A program made the position numbers and the translations under genes. From NCBI RefSeq assembly GCF_020386635.1, contig NZ_CP081942.1:2108001-2172000 (forward strand): a DNA stretch of 64,000 nucleotides. The letters run 5' to 3'. Under the pieces are notes generated by a model. The model was not told the origin of the DNA and did not search any database. It saw only the letters and a program-made list of their open reading frames with translations. Of the stretch, positions 8,449-17,142 are shown one piece after another. Each line of letters starts with the position of its first letter. Positions within the stretch are counted from its first letter, which is position 1. This DNA is from Pseudomonas sp. MM211. Its GTDB lineage: Bacteria; Pseudomonadota; Gammaproteobacteria; Pseudomonadales; Pseudomonadaceae.

Positions 8449-9351
8449 TTGAACCGTAGCGATCTTCGCAAAGTCGACTTGCACCTGCTGGTCGTGTTCG
8501 AAAGCCTGATGCACGAGCGCAACCTCACGCGTACGGCGGAGAAGCTGTACCTCGGCCAGCCGGCGATCAGCGCGTCGCTGACCCGTCTGCGCGACTATTT
8601 CAATGACCCGCTGCTGGTGCGCAACGGCCGCGAGATGGAGCCCACGCCCCGTGCCCTGGAAATCTTCCGCCGCCTGCCAACGGCGCTGGATGGCATTTCC
8701 CAGGCGATCAGCGAAGTGAGGGACTTCGACCCGAGCAGCAGCACCGCGGTGTTTCGCATCGGCATGTCCGACGATGTCGAGTGCGGCCTGCTCCCGCAAT
8801 TGCTCGCCCACCTGCGCCAACAGGCGCCCGATTGCGTTCTAGTGGTACGCAACGCCAACTTCCTGCTGCTGCCGGGCCTGCTCGCTACGGGCGAGGTGTC
8901 CATCGGCATCAGCTACACCACGCAGTTGCCGGCCAACGCCAAGTGCCGCAGCCTGCGCGACATCCGCGCCATGGTCATCCGCGCCGCTGACGGCTCGCCG
9001 CCGCTGAGCCTGGACGACTACTGCGCGCGGCCCCATGCGCTGGTGTCCATGTCCGGCGACCTGTGCGGCAACATCGACCAGGATCTGGCGCGCCTCGAGC
9101 GCTCGCGCAAGATCGCCCTGGCGGTACCGCACTTCAATGGCCTCGGTGCGCTGCTGCGCAACTCGGACATGATCGCCACCATTCCGGACTACGCCGCCGC
9201 AGCGCTGGTGCAGGGCGGCGGCCTGGTGATGGAGGAGCCGCCGTTCGAGATCGTCGCCGCGCAACTGACCATGGTCTGGCGCGCCGCTCAGGATATGGAT
9301 CCCGCCGAGCGCTGGCTGCGTGAGCAGATCCTGCGTTTCATGGGCGTCTGA
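8449..9351 (+). CDS. LysR-family transcriptional regulator
   Basis: About 300 residues. The N-terminal winged HTH begins NRSDLRKVDLHLLVVFESL and contains GQPAISASLTRLRDYFNDPLLVR; a periplasmic-binding-protein-like effector domain follows from about residue 90. I choose a TTG start at 8449 because it gives the usual family N-terminus and has GGAG at 8438-8441. The upstream in-frame GTG at 8413 lies inside the palindrome and adds 12 atypical residues. It is in the same orientation as the ycaC cluster and may regulate it; LysR proteins usually bind T-N11-A sites and respond to a pathway metabolite. The effector is not predictable. Confidence 0.85.
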   Translation: MNRSDLRKVDLHLLVVFESLMHERNLTRTAEKLYLGQPAISASLTRLRDYFNDPLLVRNGREMEPTPRALEIFRRLPTALDGISQAISEVRDFDPSSSTAVFRIGMSDDVECGLLPQLLAHLRQQAPDCVLVVRNANFLLLPGLLATGEVSIGISYTTQLPANAKCRSLRDIRAMVIRAADGSPPLSLDDYCARPHALVSMSGDLCGNIDQDLARLERSRKIALAVPHFNGLGALLRNSDMIATIPDYAAAALVQGGGLVMEEPPFEIVAAQLTMVWRAAQDMDPAERWLREQILRFMGV

Positions 9352-9518
9352 TTCCGCCTTTCTGGCCGCGTGCCAGCAACACTTTAGGGTTGCGTTGAGG
9401 CAGCCCTTGCGGGTCTGCCGCGCAGGCTGTCGTACCCTGATAATCGGCGTACGATTATTCACCCGACACCTGCCAGACATCCACGCCTGGCCGTGTCTCT
9501 CCGTGTTTCGAGATCCGC

Positions 9519-10475
9519 ATGCCCACCAAGACCGTGGCGATCCTGCTCTTTCCCGATGTGCTGATGCTCGACGTGGCCGGCCCCATCGAGGTGTTTTCGG
9601 TCGCCAACCGCTATCTGCCCGAGAGCGATCACTACCGCATCGTCACCCTGGGAGCATCGTCGTTGGCCGTGCGCGCTTCCAACGGTATCGTCATGCAGGC
9701 GGATCAGTTGGCCGAAGAGGCGCCGGTCGCCTACGACACCCTGCTGGTGCCGGGTGGCCCCGGTGCCTACAACTCCAGTCACCCACATCTGCACGCCTGG
9801 CTGCGGGACGCCGCTGCGGCGTCGCGTCGGCATGGCGCGGTGTGCACCGGCGCCTTCATCCTCGGTGAAGCCGGTTTGCTCGACGGCCATCGTGTGACCA
9901 CCCATTGGCATTATCTGGATCGCCTGGCGAAGCGATATCCCAAGGCGCACCTGGAAAGCGATCAACTGTTCACCAAGGACGGCAAGCTGCTCAGCTCCGG
10001 CGGCGTAACGGCGGGCATCGACCTGGCGCTGTCGATCCTCGCCGACGACCACGGCAAGAAGCTCGCGCTGGATGTGGCCAAGGTGCTGCTGGTGGTGATC
10101 AAGCGCCAGGGCGGTCAGGCCCAGTTCAGCCCGCTGCTGCCGCCGACCGGGCAGGGCGCCACGCCCCTCGAGCGGGTGCAGCAGCACGTGCTGGAGAACA
10201 TTCAGGAACCGTTCAGCGTCGAGCAACTGGCCGAGCTGGCCGCCATGAGCGTGCGCAACTTCGCCCGGGTATTCACCCGTGAGCTGCAGATGACGCCCAT
10301 GGATTTCGTGCTCAACGCCCGCATCGACCACGCCCGCAGCCTGCTGGAAAGCACCGACCTGCCGCTGAAAACCGTGGCCTTTCGCAGCGGTTTCGGCAGC
10401 ACCCGGCACATGCGCCAGATGTTCGACAAACGCCTGGGGCTGACCCCGGTGCAGTACCGCCACCAGTTCGGCTGA
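9519..10475 (+). CDS. GlxA-type AraC transcriptional regulator (DJ-1/PfpI sensor domain)
   Basis: A 318-residue regulator. Residues about 1-190 are a DJ-1/PfpI glutamine-amidotransferase-like domain (VAILLFPDVLMLDVAGPIEVF, with Cys109 in AVCTGAFILGEAGLLDGHRVTTHW). Residues about 215-318 hold the double HTH of AraC proteins (FSVEQLAELAAMSVRNFARVF, and the signature ending LGLTPVQYR). GlxA relatives control catabolism of quaternary amines, arginine derivatives and similar compounds in Pseudomonas. The Cys nucleophile position is retained, but many relatives use the domain only to bind ligand. No target operon is obvious next to it. Confidence 0.87.
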   Translation: MPTKTVAILLFPDVLMLDVAGPIEVFSVANRYLPESDHYRIVTLGASSLAVRASNGIVMQADQLAEEAPVAYDTLLVPGGPGAYNSSHPHLHAWLRDAAAASRRHGAVCTGAFILGEAGLLDGHRVTTHWHYLDRLAKRYPKAHLESDQLFTKDGKLLSSGGVTAGIDLALSILADDHGKKLALDVAKVLLVVIKRQGGQAQFSPLLPPTGQGATPLERVQQHVLENIQEPFSVEQLAELAAMSVRNFARVFTRELQMTPMDFVLNARIDHARSLLESTDLPLKTVAFRSGFGSTRHMRQMFDKRLGLTPVQYRHQFG

Positions 10476-10692
10476 CCGCTGTCGGCATGCTGTTAAATGG
10501 CCATGAAGCCCATGCCAGAGCGGTTCGCCTGTTGTCCGTGATGGGCACCTGTATGGCCGAATCGACACCCCATTACTGATGTCGTGCTGCCGGCGAACGG
10601 CGGAGAATGATTCTCTTATCACAGCAAGGAGCGGCGTATTGCCGACTGGTCGAGACCCACTGGGTTCGGCTTGGCGGGGCGCTGAAACGGTC

Positions 10693-12138
10693 ATGCACGA
10701 TCTCGACACCGGTGGCGAAGACACAGTCCTGCGTTTCGGCCGTTTCGAACTGCACCCGCAGCGTCGCCTGCTGCTCGATGGTGACCGGCCTTTGCCGATA
10801 GGCGCCCGCGCCCTCGACATTCTGCTGGTGCTGGTGGAAAGCGCCGGCAAGATCGTCAGCAAGGAGACCATCATCTCCCAGGTCTGGCCGAAGACCTTCG
10901 TTGAAGAGATCAACCTGCGCGTACACATCTCGGCTCTGCGCCGTGCCCTGGGGGTCTGCCCGCAGTCGCGGGATTACATCACCAACGTGCGCCAGCGCGG
11001 CTACAGCTTCGTCGCCTACGTCGAGCAGGTCAGCCAGCGTACTGGCGATCTCGACCTGCAGCCCTGCGGCGTACCAAGCCTGCCTGGGCGGCCGGTACGC
11101 ATCGAGGGCCGCGATAAGCTGATCGCCGAGCTGACCCGCCGTCTGCAGAGCCGCCGGCACATCTCGCTGATCGGCCCTGGCGGCGTCGGCAAGACCACCG
11201 TTGCTCTGCGCGTTGCCCAGCAGCAGCTCGGCCACTTCCGCGACGGTGTGCGCTTCGTCGACCTGGCGATGGTCAGCGATCCGGCTCAACTACCCACCGC
11301 GCTCGTTTCGGAGCTGGGCCTCGTGTTACCGCCCGGTCAGGATGCTCAGGCCTTTCTGCTCGCCACCCTGGCGGATCGCCACATGCTGGTGCTGCTGGAC
11401 AACTGCGAGCACCTGATCGACGCCTGCGCCGCGCTCTGTGAAGCCCTGCTGCAGGCTGCGCCAGCGCTGCGCATTGTCGCCACCAGCCGCGAGGCCCTGC
11501 GCACTCGTGAGGAATACGTGCAAGCGCTGGCGCCGCTGGACATGCCACCGCTAGGCAGCCACCTGCGTTTGGCTGCGGCCTTGCGCTATCCCGCCGTGAA
11601 GTTGCTCGCCCGGCGCATCCGCGCACGGCAGTCGGGCTTCCGCCTGCGCGAGACCGACGTGCCGCGGGTCGTCGAACTTTGCCGGCGGCTCGACGGTCTG
11701 CCCCTGGCCATTGAACTGGCCGCGGCGCAGCTCGACACCCAGAGCCTGGAAGGCATCCTCGCCCAGTTGGAAAACCACAGTTACCTGAGCCTGCTCGGGC
11801 GGCGCACTACGCCGGCTCGCCATTCCAGCCTGATGGCCTCGCTGGACTGGAGCTACGCGCTGCTCGACGCGCACCAGCGTAACTGCCTGCACGGGCTGTC
11901 GGTGTGCGACGAATACTTCACCGTGGCCGATGTGCGTAGTGCGCTGGCAGGGTTGCCGATCAGCGACAGCGAGCGCTGCGGTTCACTGTCACGGCTGGTC
12001 TCGTTGTCGCTGATCGGCCTGCGCCGCGACGGCGATCTGGTCTATTACCACATGCTCAACAGCACCCGCGCCTATGCTGCCGAGAAGCGTCGCCAGGCTG
12101 CCATCGTTGCGGCTCAGGTGCTGCCTATACCGGCTTAG
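10693..12138 (+). CDS. Winged-helix (OmpR-type) regulator with NTPase domain
   Basis: A 481-residue regulator. Residues about 12-105 are an OmpR/PhoB-type winged helix (LRFGRFELHPQRRLLL...RRALGVCPQSRDYITNVRQRGYSFV). An AP-type/NB-ARC ATPase follows, with Walker A GPGGVGKTT and Walker B MLVLLDNCEHLID. It ends soon after the winged region of the ATPase (LNSTRAYAAEKRR). Relatives often continue into a long TPR sensor region, which is missing here, so it is either a short family member or a truncated one. Start ATG 10693 (MHDLDTGGED) is preferred over the in-frame extension to 10579. Its 3' end overlaps the convergent AraC gene by 4 nt. Target genes unknown. Confidence 0.75.
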   Translation: MHDLDTGGEDTVLRFGRFELHPQRRLLLDGDRPLPIGARALDILLVLVESAGKIVSKETIISQVWPKTFVEEINLRVHISALRRALGVCPQSRDYITNVRQRGYSFVAYVEQVSQRTGDLDLQPCGVPSLPGRPVRIEGRDKLIAELTRRLQSRRHISLIGPGGVGKTTVALRVAQQQLGHFRDGVRFVDLAMVSDPAQLPTALVSELGLVLPPGQDAQAFLLATLADRHMLVLLDNCEHLIDACAALCEALLQAAPALRIVATSREALRTREEYVQALAPLDMPPLGSHLRLAAALRYPAVKLLARRIRARQSGFRLRETDVPRVVELCRRLDGLPLAIELAAAQLDTQSLEGILAQLENHSYLSLLGRRTTPARHSSLMASLDWSYALLDAHQRNCLHGLSVCDEYFTVADVRSALAGLPISDSERCGSLSRLVSLSLIGLRRDGDLVYYHMLNSTRAYAAEKRRQAAIVAAQVLPIPA

Positions 12139-12572
12139 CAGGCGAGCTGCTGGAGCATCGCCACCGCTGGCTGCGCGGCCATCTGCTGACGCTTCCAGGC
12201 CAGCGGGCTCATGCCCATGCTCTTGGCGAATACCCGGCAGAAATGCGCCTGGTCGAAGAAGCCGCAGTCCATGGCGATAGCCGTCAGCGACAGCGACAGC
12301 GACGATTGCAGCAACATTTCCCTGGCCTTTTCCACTCGCTGCTGGCGCAACCATACATGGGGCGACAGGCAGGTGCTTTCCTTGAACTTGCGGGTGAAAT
12401 GGCTGCGTGACAGGGCGCAGGCCTCGGCCACTTCGGCCACCGAAATACCGGCATCCAGATGGTCGAGCATCAGCTGCTTGGCAACATCCTCCTGCCAGGC
12501 GGTGAGCCTGCCGATCACGGGCGCGGCCACACGGGCGACGAGGGTGGGGCGGGGCTGTGCTACTCGATTCAT
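12135..12572 (-). CDS. Short AraC-family regulator (HTH domain only)
   Basis: A 145-residue protein that is essentially only the AraC DNA-binding module. The first HTH is ISVAEVAEACALSRSHFTRKFKE. The second carries LTAIAMDCGFFDQAHFCRVF, followed by the usual MGMSPLAWKRQ end. It has no N-terminal cupin or other ligand domain, as in MarA/SoxS-like activators. It is convergent with, and overlaps by 4 nt, the winged-helix NTPase gene. Target genes unknown. Confidence 0.8.
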   Translation of the reverse strand: MNRVAQPRPTLVARVAAPVIGRLTAWQEDVAKQLMLDHLDAGISVAEVAEACALSRSHFTRKFKESTCLSPHVWLRQQRVEKAREMLLQSSLSLSLTAIAMDCGFFDQAHFCRVFAKSMGMSPLAWKRQQMAAQPAVAMLQQLAC

Positions 12573-12730
12573 GGTGATGTCCGTATTCGCTGGCAGCGCC
12601 GCAGGAGCGCGGAACTGCGCGGCGTTACAGGGAACGCCGCGGGCGATACGGATTGTTGGAGAGTGGGGCGGTGGGGGCGAGTTGCGTAATGTTAATTAAG
12701 GTTAAGGGCGGCGGTTAACGTTGCGACATC

Positions 12731-13369
12731 TCAGCCCTGTGGCCAGGCATCGATGACCCCGCGCTGCATTGCGATGGCCACGGCGTGGGTGCGGTTACGC
12801 GCCTTGAGCTTGTCCATGATGCTGCGCATATGGCCCTTCACCGTGTCTTCGGAAATCGCCAATTGGGCAGCGATATCGCTATTGCCCAGACCCTGGGCAA
12901 CGCTGTTGAGCACCTGGGTTTCGCGGGCGGTGAGGGTGTCCTGGGCGATGGCGTCGAACAGCTCGCTGGCGATCGGTTCAGGGAAGTAGCGCTTGCCCGC
13001 CGCCAAGGTGCGGATGGCCGTGACCAGCTCCTTGCGCAGCATGCTTTTCAGCAGGTAGCCACGGGCTCCGGCCTGCACCGCCTGTAAGGCCCGCGCGTCG
13101 CCGCTGTAGGTGGTGAGCACGGCGATGCAGGCATCACTGAACTGCCGGCGAATCGCCTGAATCGCTTCGGTGCCGTTGAGGCCGGGCATCTGCAGATCCA
13201 TCAGGGTCACGTCCGGGCGCAGCTCCGTGAAGCGCTCCACGGCCTGCAGGCCATCGGCGGCCTCGCCAACCAGCAGGATGTCATCGTGGGCTTCGAGCAC
13301 CGCGGCGATGCCTTCGCGCAGTAGCGGGTGATCGTCGACTACCAGCAGGCGGATGGGGGCGTCGTTCAT
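12731..13369 (-). CDS. NarL/LuxR-family response regulator
   Basis: A 212-residue response regulator. Receiver domain residues 5-120 have the acidic pair D12/D13 and phospho-acceptor D58 in VTLMDLQMPG. The C-terminal LuxR HTH at about 145-205 reads LTARETQVLNSVAQGLGNSDIAAQLAISEDTVKGHM. Its start overlaps the stop of the sensor kinase gene by 4 nt, so the two form a dedicated two-component system. The usual class output is transcriptional activation; the targets are not visible here. Confidence 0.92.
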   Translation of the reverse strand: MNDAPIRLLVVDDHPLLREGIAAVLEAHDDILLVGEAADGLQAVERFTELRPDVTLMDLQMPGLNGTEAIQAIRRQFSDACIAVLTTYSGDARALQAVQAGARGYLLKSMLRKELVTAIRTLAAGKRYFPEPIASELFDAIAQDTLTARETQVLNSVAQGLGNSDIAAQLAISEDTVKGHMRSIMDKLKARNRTHAVAIAMQRGVIDAWPQG

Positions 13370-16300
13370 GCATCGTCTTCCGTTCGGGGGCGCGCTGTCA
13401 GCCAGCGCCGCCAGACACTTCGGGTTGGACCGGGATACGCCAAGCGGGCGCTCAGTTCCAGCTGCACGCGGGTTCCGGTAGCGGGCAGCGGCCGCACCTC
13501 GAGCCGTGCGCCGATACCGCTGGCGCGCTCGTGCATACCGCGTATGCCCCAGCGCCCTGGCCGGCCTTGTGCTGCGGCATACGAGGCGGGGATGCCCTGG
13601 CCATCATCATCGATGTGCAGCTGGAAGCACCGCGCACCATACACCAGCCCGATCTCTATCCGCCGCGCGGCGCCATGGCGTAGCGCATTGCCGATGGCCT
13701 CGGCCGCGATGCGGTAGGCCTCGTCGTGCACTGCTGCCTGCAATGCGCGCCTGTGGCCTTTGACCTGTACGGTAAAGGTAATGCCCGGCTCATCCAGCGT
13801 TGCCCCCAGGCGCTCGAGCGCGGCGGGCAAGTCGATACCTGGGCTCGGCTGACGCAGCTCCTGCACGCGCTCGCGGCCTTCGTGCATCACCTCGTCGGCG
13901 CGATCCAGCGCATGTTCCAGCCGTGGCCGCGCGGGGTGGTCGACAGTCAATGTGTCGGTCGCCGCCTGGAAGCGCAGCATCAGGCCCTGCAAGCCTTGCA
14001 GCAGGGTGTCGTGCAACTCCCGGGCGATCCGCTCGCGTTCGCTCTGTTGGGCTTGGAGCCGGAGCTGCAGGCGCCGTCGATCCCTGTGCACCACCAGGCG
14101 GTGCAGCCACCACAAGCCAAGCAGCAGGGTGGTGGCCAGCGGCAGATAAAAGAGCGGCCGCAGGTAGAACACCGGCTCGACGCTGAACGCCAGCACTGTC
14201 GGCGCCGCCGGCTCGCCACCGCCCTGGTCGAAGGCCTGCACCTCGAAGCGGAAGTCTCCAGCCGGTAGGCCGGTATAGGTGGCCCGGCGCTGGCGCCCGG
14301 CTTCGATCCAGTCACGGTCGTAACCCCGCAGGCGATAGCGGAACGACAGGCTGTGCGGCGCTCGCAGGTTCAGCGCCGTGTAATCGATGACGATGCGTTG
14401 CGTATCGGCAGCTAATTGCAGTGCGGTTTGCAGCGGCATAGGCGCACCGTCCACCTGTAATGCTTCGATCACCACCGGCGGCAGCGGCGGGGCGGGCAGT
14501 TGGCGGGCCGGGTCGATCCAGCTCACCCCGGCGCTGGTGGAAAACCACAGCCGCCCATCCGGCCCGGCCAGCGCCGTGGGCAAGGGCAGCACCCGGTAGG
14601 GATCGTTGGCCAGGCTGCCGTCCAGGCCGATGGAACGGTAGCGCAGGCGGTGCTGCGGCTCGGCCAGGGCGCGCTGCAACTCGGCCGCAGGCAGCTGCAC
14701 GATGCCGGCCTTGCCATGCACCCACAGGTCGCCAGCGGTGCCGGGGAGGATCGCGTAGATATTCTCGAACTGGCCGTTGTCCGGCAGGTGCAGGGTCTGG
14801 AAGCGCTGGCCATCGAAGCGCGCCAGGCCGTGCTGGCCGCCCACCCAGGAAATACCGCCGTGGTGCAACTGAGCGGTAATGTGGCCGATAGTCAGGCCAT
14901 CCGCCGCGCCCCACTGGCATACCTGATCGCCCTGGCGCGTGACCAGCAGATTGTCCCGGTAGCCGAACCACAGGCGGCCCTGGTCATCCGTCCCGGCGCT
15001 GACCGGCATCAGCTGGCTTGGCGCTTCACTGGGGCCGGCCACTGGCTGCCAATTCGTACCGTGCAGCACGAACAGCCCGAGTCGGTTGATCGATACCCAC
15101 AAGCTGCCGTCCGTGCCCACTGCCATCGCCCGTATCGAGGCATCTGCCGGCGCCTGCTCGGGCAGCTTGGCCTGCAGCACGATGCCCGCTGGTGTGCCGC
15201 GCCAGACCCCATGGGGGCCGCCGATCCAGACAGTGCCGTCGGCAGCGGCGATCAGGCTGGTGACCGGCTCGGGGATCGGCCAGCGCTGCAAGTCGTTGCC
15301 CTGCAGGCGCATCAATCCCTGGTTATTGCTGGCCGCCCATAGCGCGCCGTCAGTCGCTACCGCCAGTGCGGCATTCAGCGTGCCGGCGGGTAGCGGTGCG
15401 GCGCTCAGCTCGCCCAGGCGAAAACGATCAAGGCCGCCACTGCTGCCAGCCCACACCGTGCCGTCGCGGTCTTCCAGCAAGGGCCACAGGTAATCGGCAC
15501 TCAGCCCTTGGGCGCTGGTGAGCTGCTCGGCATCGGCTTTGTGCAACGTGGCGTTCGCGGCTGGATAGCGGCGCAACCCGTTGCCGGGCGTGCTGGCCCA
15601 AAGCCCGCCGCTGTGGTCGAACAACAACCCGTTGATGGGCGAGTCCAGCTCTTGGCTCTGCAAGTGCGGCGCCGGCCCTTGCACGACGTGGTGCAGCTTA
15701 TTCACGTAGCGCTCGGCGACCCATAGCGTGCCGTCCGCCGCCTGGGCGATCTGGCTGGCCCAATCGAGTTCGCCGGCGACTTCAGTGAAATGCTGTACAC
15801 CGGCAGGGCGGTGGTACAAGCGCTCGCTGCTCGCCGTCCATACGCCGCCATCCCGGTCGATGAATACCGCGCGGGCACTGTTCGCGGTAAAGCCCTCGGC
15901 TTCACCTACCCGCTGCCAGCGCTGCCCGTCGAAACGTGCCAGCCCGTCATGGGCCGCAGCCCAGAGCGTGCCGCTGGCCTCGCGGGCGAAACCGTAGAGG
16001 GCGCCGGTCGGCAGCCCATCCCCAGGCGCGAAATAGCGGGAGGCCTGCCCCGCGACCAGCCGCGCACCACCGGCGCGCAGCCCAACCCACAAGGCATCGT
16101 CCACGGCCAACAAGCTGGCGACCGTGCCCAAGGGCTGTTCATCGCCGGGTCGATAGCGCACGAAATTGAAGCCATCGAAGCGCAGCAATCCGTCATCGCT
16201 GCCCAGCCACAGATAACCATCCGCCGTCTGCGCCAGTGCGCCTACCTGGTTGGGGCCGTTATCGTCCGCCGTCGTCCAGCGGTGGTGCTCGCGTACTGCC

Positions 16301-16419
16301 AATGGCTCGGCCTGAGCCGTCAGCGCGACAAACCCCAGCAGTGCAGCCAACAGCCAGGCGCAGCAGCGCCTTGCCAATACAGGCGGGCCGTCGGCTAGAG
16401 TCGGGGGAGGGCAGTTCAC
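13366..16419 (-). CDS. Beta-propeller sensor histidine kinase (ligand_gated/Reg_prop type)
   Basis: A 1017-residue membrane kinase. A signal/anchor at about residues 17-37 is followed by a periplasmic region of about 650 residues with repeated two-component propeller motifs (such as DGYLWLGSDDGLLRFDG and DGTVWAGSSGGLDRF). A Y_Y_Y domain follows (LSFRYRLRGYDRDWIEAG). One transmembrane helix (PLFYLPLATTLLLGLWWL) leads to a HisKA_3 domain with the phospho-acceptor H box RIARELHDTLLQGLQG near residue 800, and a HATPase_c domain. In such sensors the propeller recognises an extracellular ligand; here the ligand is unknown. Coupled to the LuxR-type regulator by a 4-nt overlap. Confidence 0.9.
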   Translation of the reverse strand: MNCPPPTLADGPPVLARRCCAWLLAALLGFVALTAQAEPLAVREHHRWTTADDNGPNQVGALAQTADGYLWLGSDDGLLRFDGFNFVRYRPGDEQPLGTVASLLAVDDALWVGLRAGGARLVAGQASRYFAPGDGLPTGALYGFAREASGTLWAAAHDGLARFDGQRWQRVGEAEGFTANSARAVFIDRDGGVWTASSERLYHRPAGVQHFTEVAGELDWASQIAQAADGTLWVAERYVNKLHHVVQGPAPHLQSQELDSPINGLLFDHSGGLWASTPGNGLRRYPAANATLHKADAEQLTSAQGLSADYLWPLLEDRDGTVWAGSSGGLDRFRLGELSAAPLPAGTLNAALAVATDGALWAASNNQGLMRLQGNDLQRWPIPEPVTSLIAAADGTVWIGGPHGVWRGTPAGIVLQAKLPEQAPADASIRAMAVGTDGSLWVSINRLGLFVLHGTNWQPVAGPSEAPSQLMPVSAGTDDQGRLWFGYRDNLLVTRQGDQVCQWGAADGLTIGHITAQLHHGGISWVGGQHGLARFDGQRFQTLHLPDNGQFENIYAILPGTAGDLWVHGKAGIVQLPAAELQRALAEPQHRLRYRSIGLDGSLANDPYRVLPLPTALAGPDGRLWFSTSAGVSWIDPARQLPAPPLPPVVIEALQVDGAPMPLQTALQLAADTQRIVIDYTALNLRAPHSLSFRYRLRGYDRDWIEAGRQRRATYTGLPAGDFRFEVQAFDQGGGEPAAPTVLAFSVEPVFYLRPLFYLPLATTLLLGLWWLHRLVVHRDRRRLQLRLQAQQSERERIARELHDTLLQGLQGLMLRFQAATDTLTVDHPARPRLEHALDRADEVMHEGRERVQELRQPSPGIDLPAALERLGATLDEPGITFTVQVKGHRRALQAAVHDEAYRIAAEAIGNALRHGAARRIEIGLVYGARCFQLHIDDDGQGIPASYAAAQGRPGRWGIRGMHERASGIGARLEVRPLPATGTRVQLELSARLAYPGPTRSVWRRWLTARPRTEDDA

Positions 16420-16647
16420 GGCAGGCAGTCAGGGCAAACGCGGAAACCGCGATTGTGCGCCCAGGCTTGCGGCGATGCCAGAGCGTTACGGTGACAGGCA
16501 GCACAGCACAAGGAATGTTAGTGGGACTACAATTAACACCCAACGACCAGCACTCAGCGGTTTACAGCTATGCACTGAACTCAGAGCTGCAAACGTCGCT
16601 CTGAATGAGCATCTGGGTTGAACATCACCAGCCAGGAGGGCTGAATC

Positions 16648-16935
16648 ATGGGATTGGAAGACCACGAATGGTGGCGCGAAGAACGCCGCCAGCAGGGACA
16701 TAACGCATCATGGGACAACTTCAGGGTAAAACCTGACCCCCGACTCCCCACGCTTGCTGCCAGCGAGCTCCTCAGAATCCAGCGCCCCACCAAACTGGCT
16801 ACGCCCCCTTCTTATCAGCACCTGCACGAACAGCACCACGAGGCACGCACTGGCGCAAGAACCAGCATAGTGCTGCTTATCGTGGGTGCGGTTGCTTGTG
16901 GGGCGATGGTGGTGGTGGGGTATTTTGTGTTTTAG
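16648..16935 (+). CDS. Hypothetical small membrane protein
   Basis: A 95-residue protein of unknown function. It has a charged N-terminus (GLEDHEWWREERRQQGHN), a polar middle and one C-terminal hydrophobic helix at about residues 73-94 (SIVLLIVGAVACGAMVVVGYFVF), so it is probably tail-anchored. A strong AGGAGG at 16634-16639 sits 8 nt before the ATG, and a rho-independent terminator follows at 16968. This is the last ordinary-composition gene before the AT-rich island. Confidence 0.65.
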   Translation: MGLEDHEWWREERRQQGHNASWDNFRVKPDPRLPTLAASELLRIQRPTKLATPPSYQHLHEQHHEARTGARTSIVLLIVGAVACGAMVVVGYFVF

Positions 16936-16967
16936 GTGTTGTTTAGCTCGCGCCGATGCTTGAAGAG

Positions 16968-17002
16968 AAAAGGCTTATCGTTTGATAAGCCTTTTGTTTT
17001 TT
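16968..17002 (+). terminator. Rho-independent terminator
   Basis: Stem AAAAGGCTTATC / GATAAGCCTTTT with a GTTT loop, followed by a T-rich run. It ends the transcript of the small membrane protein gene. Its A-rich upstream side means it could also stop leftward transcription leaving the island. Confidence 0.9.
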
Positions 17003-17142
17003 GGGGGAGGATACACGCTAGGCATTATGAATCACCTGAGCACCGCCCTGTATTCCCTCTACAGCCCATAGAACGGAAGAAATGGCATATTGCCATGCTC
17101 ATAAACCATATAAATTCAGAAAAAATATGGTTTTGTAGTCAC

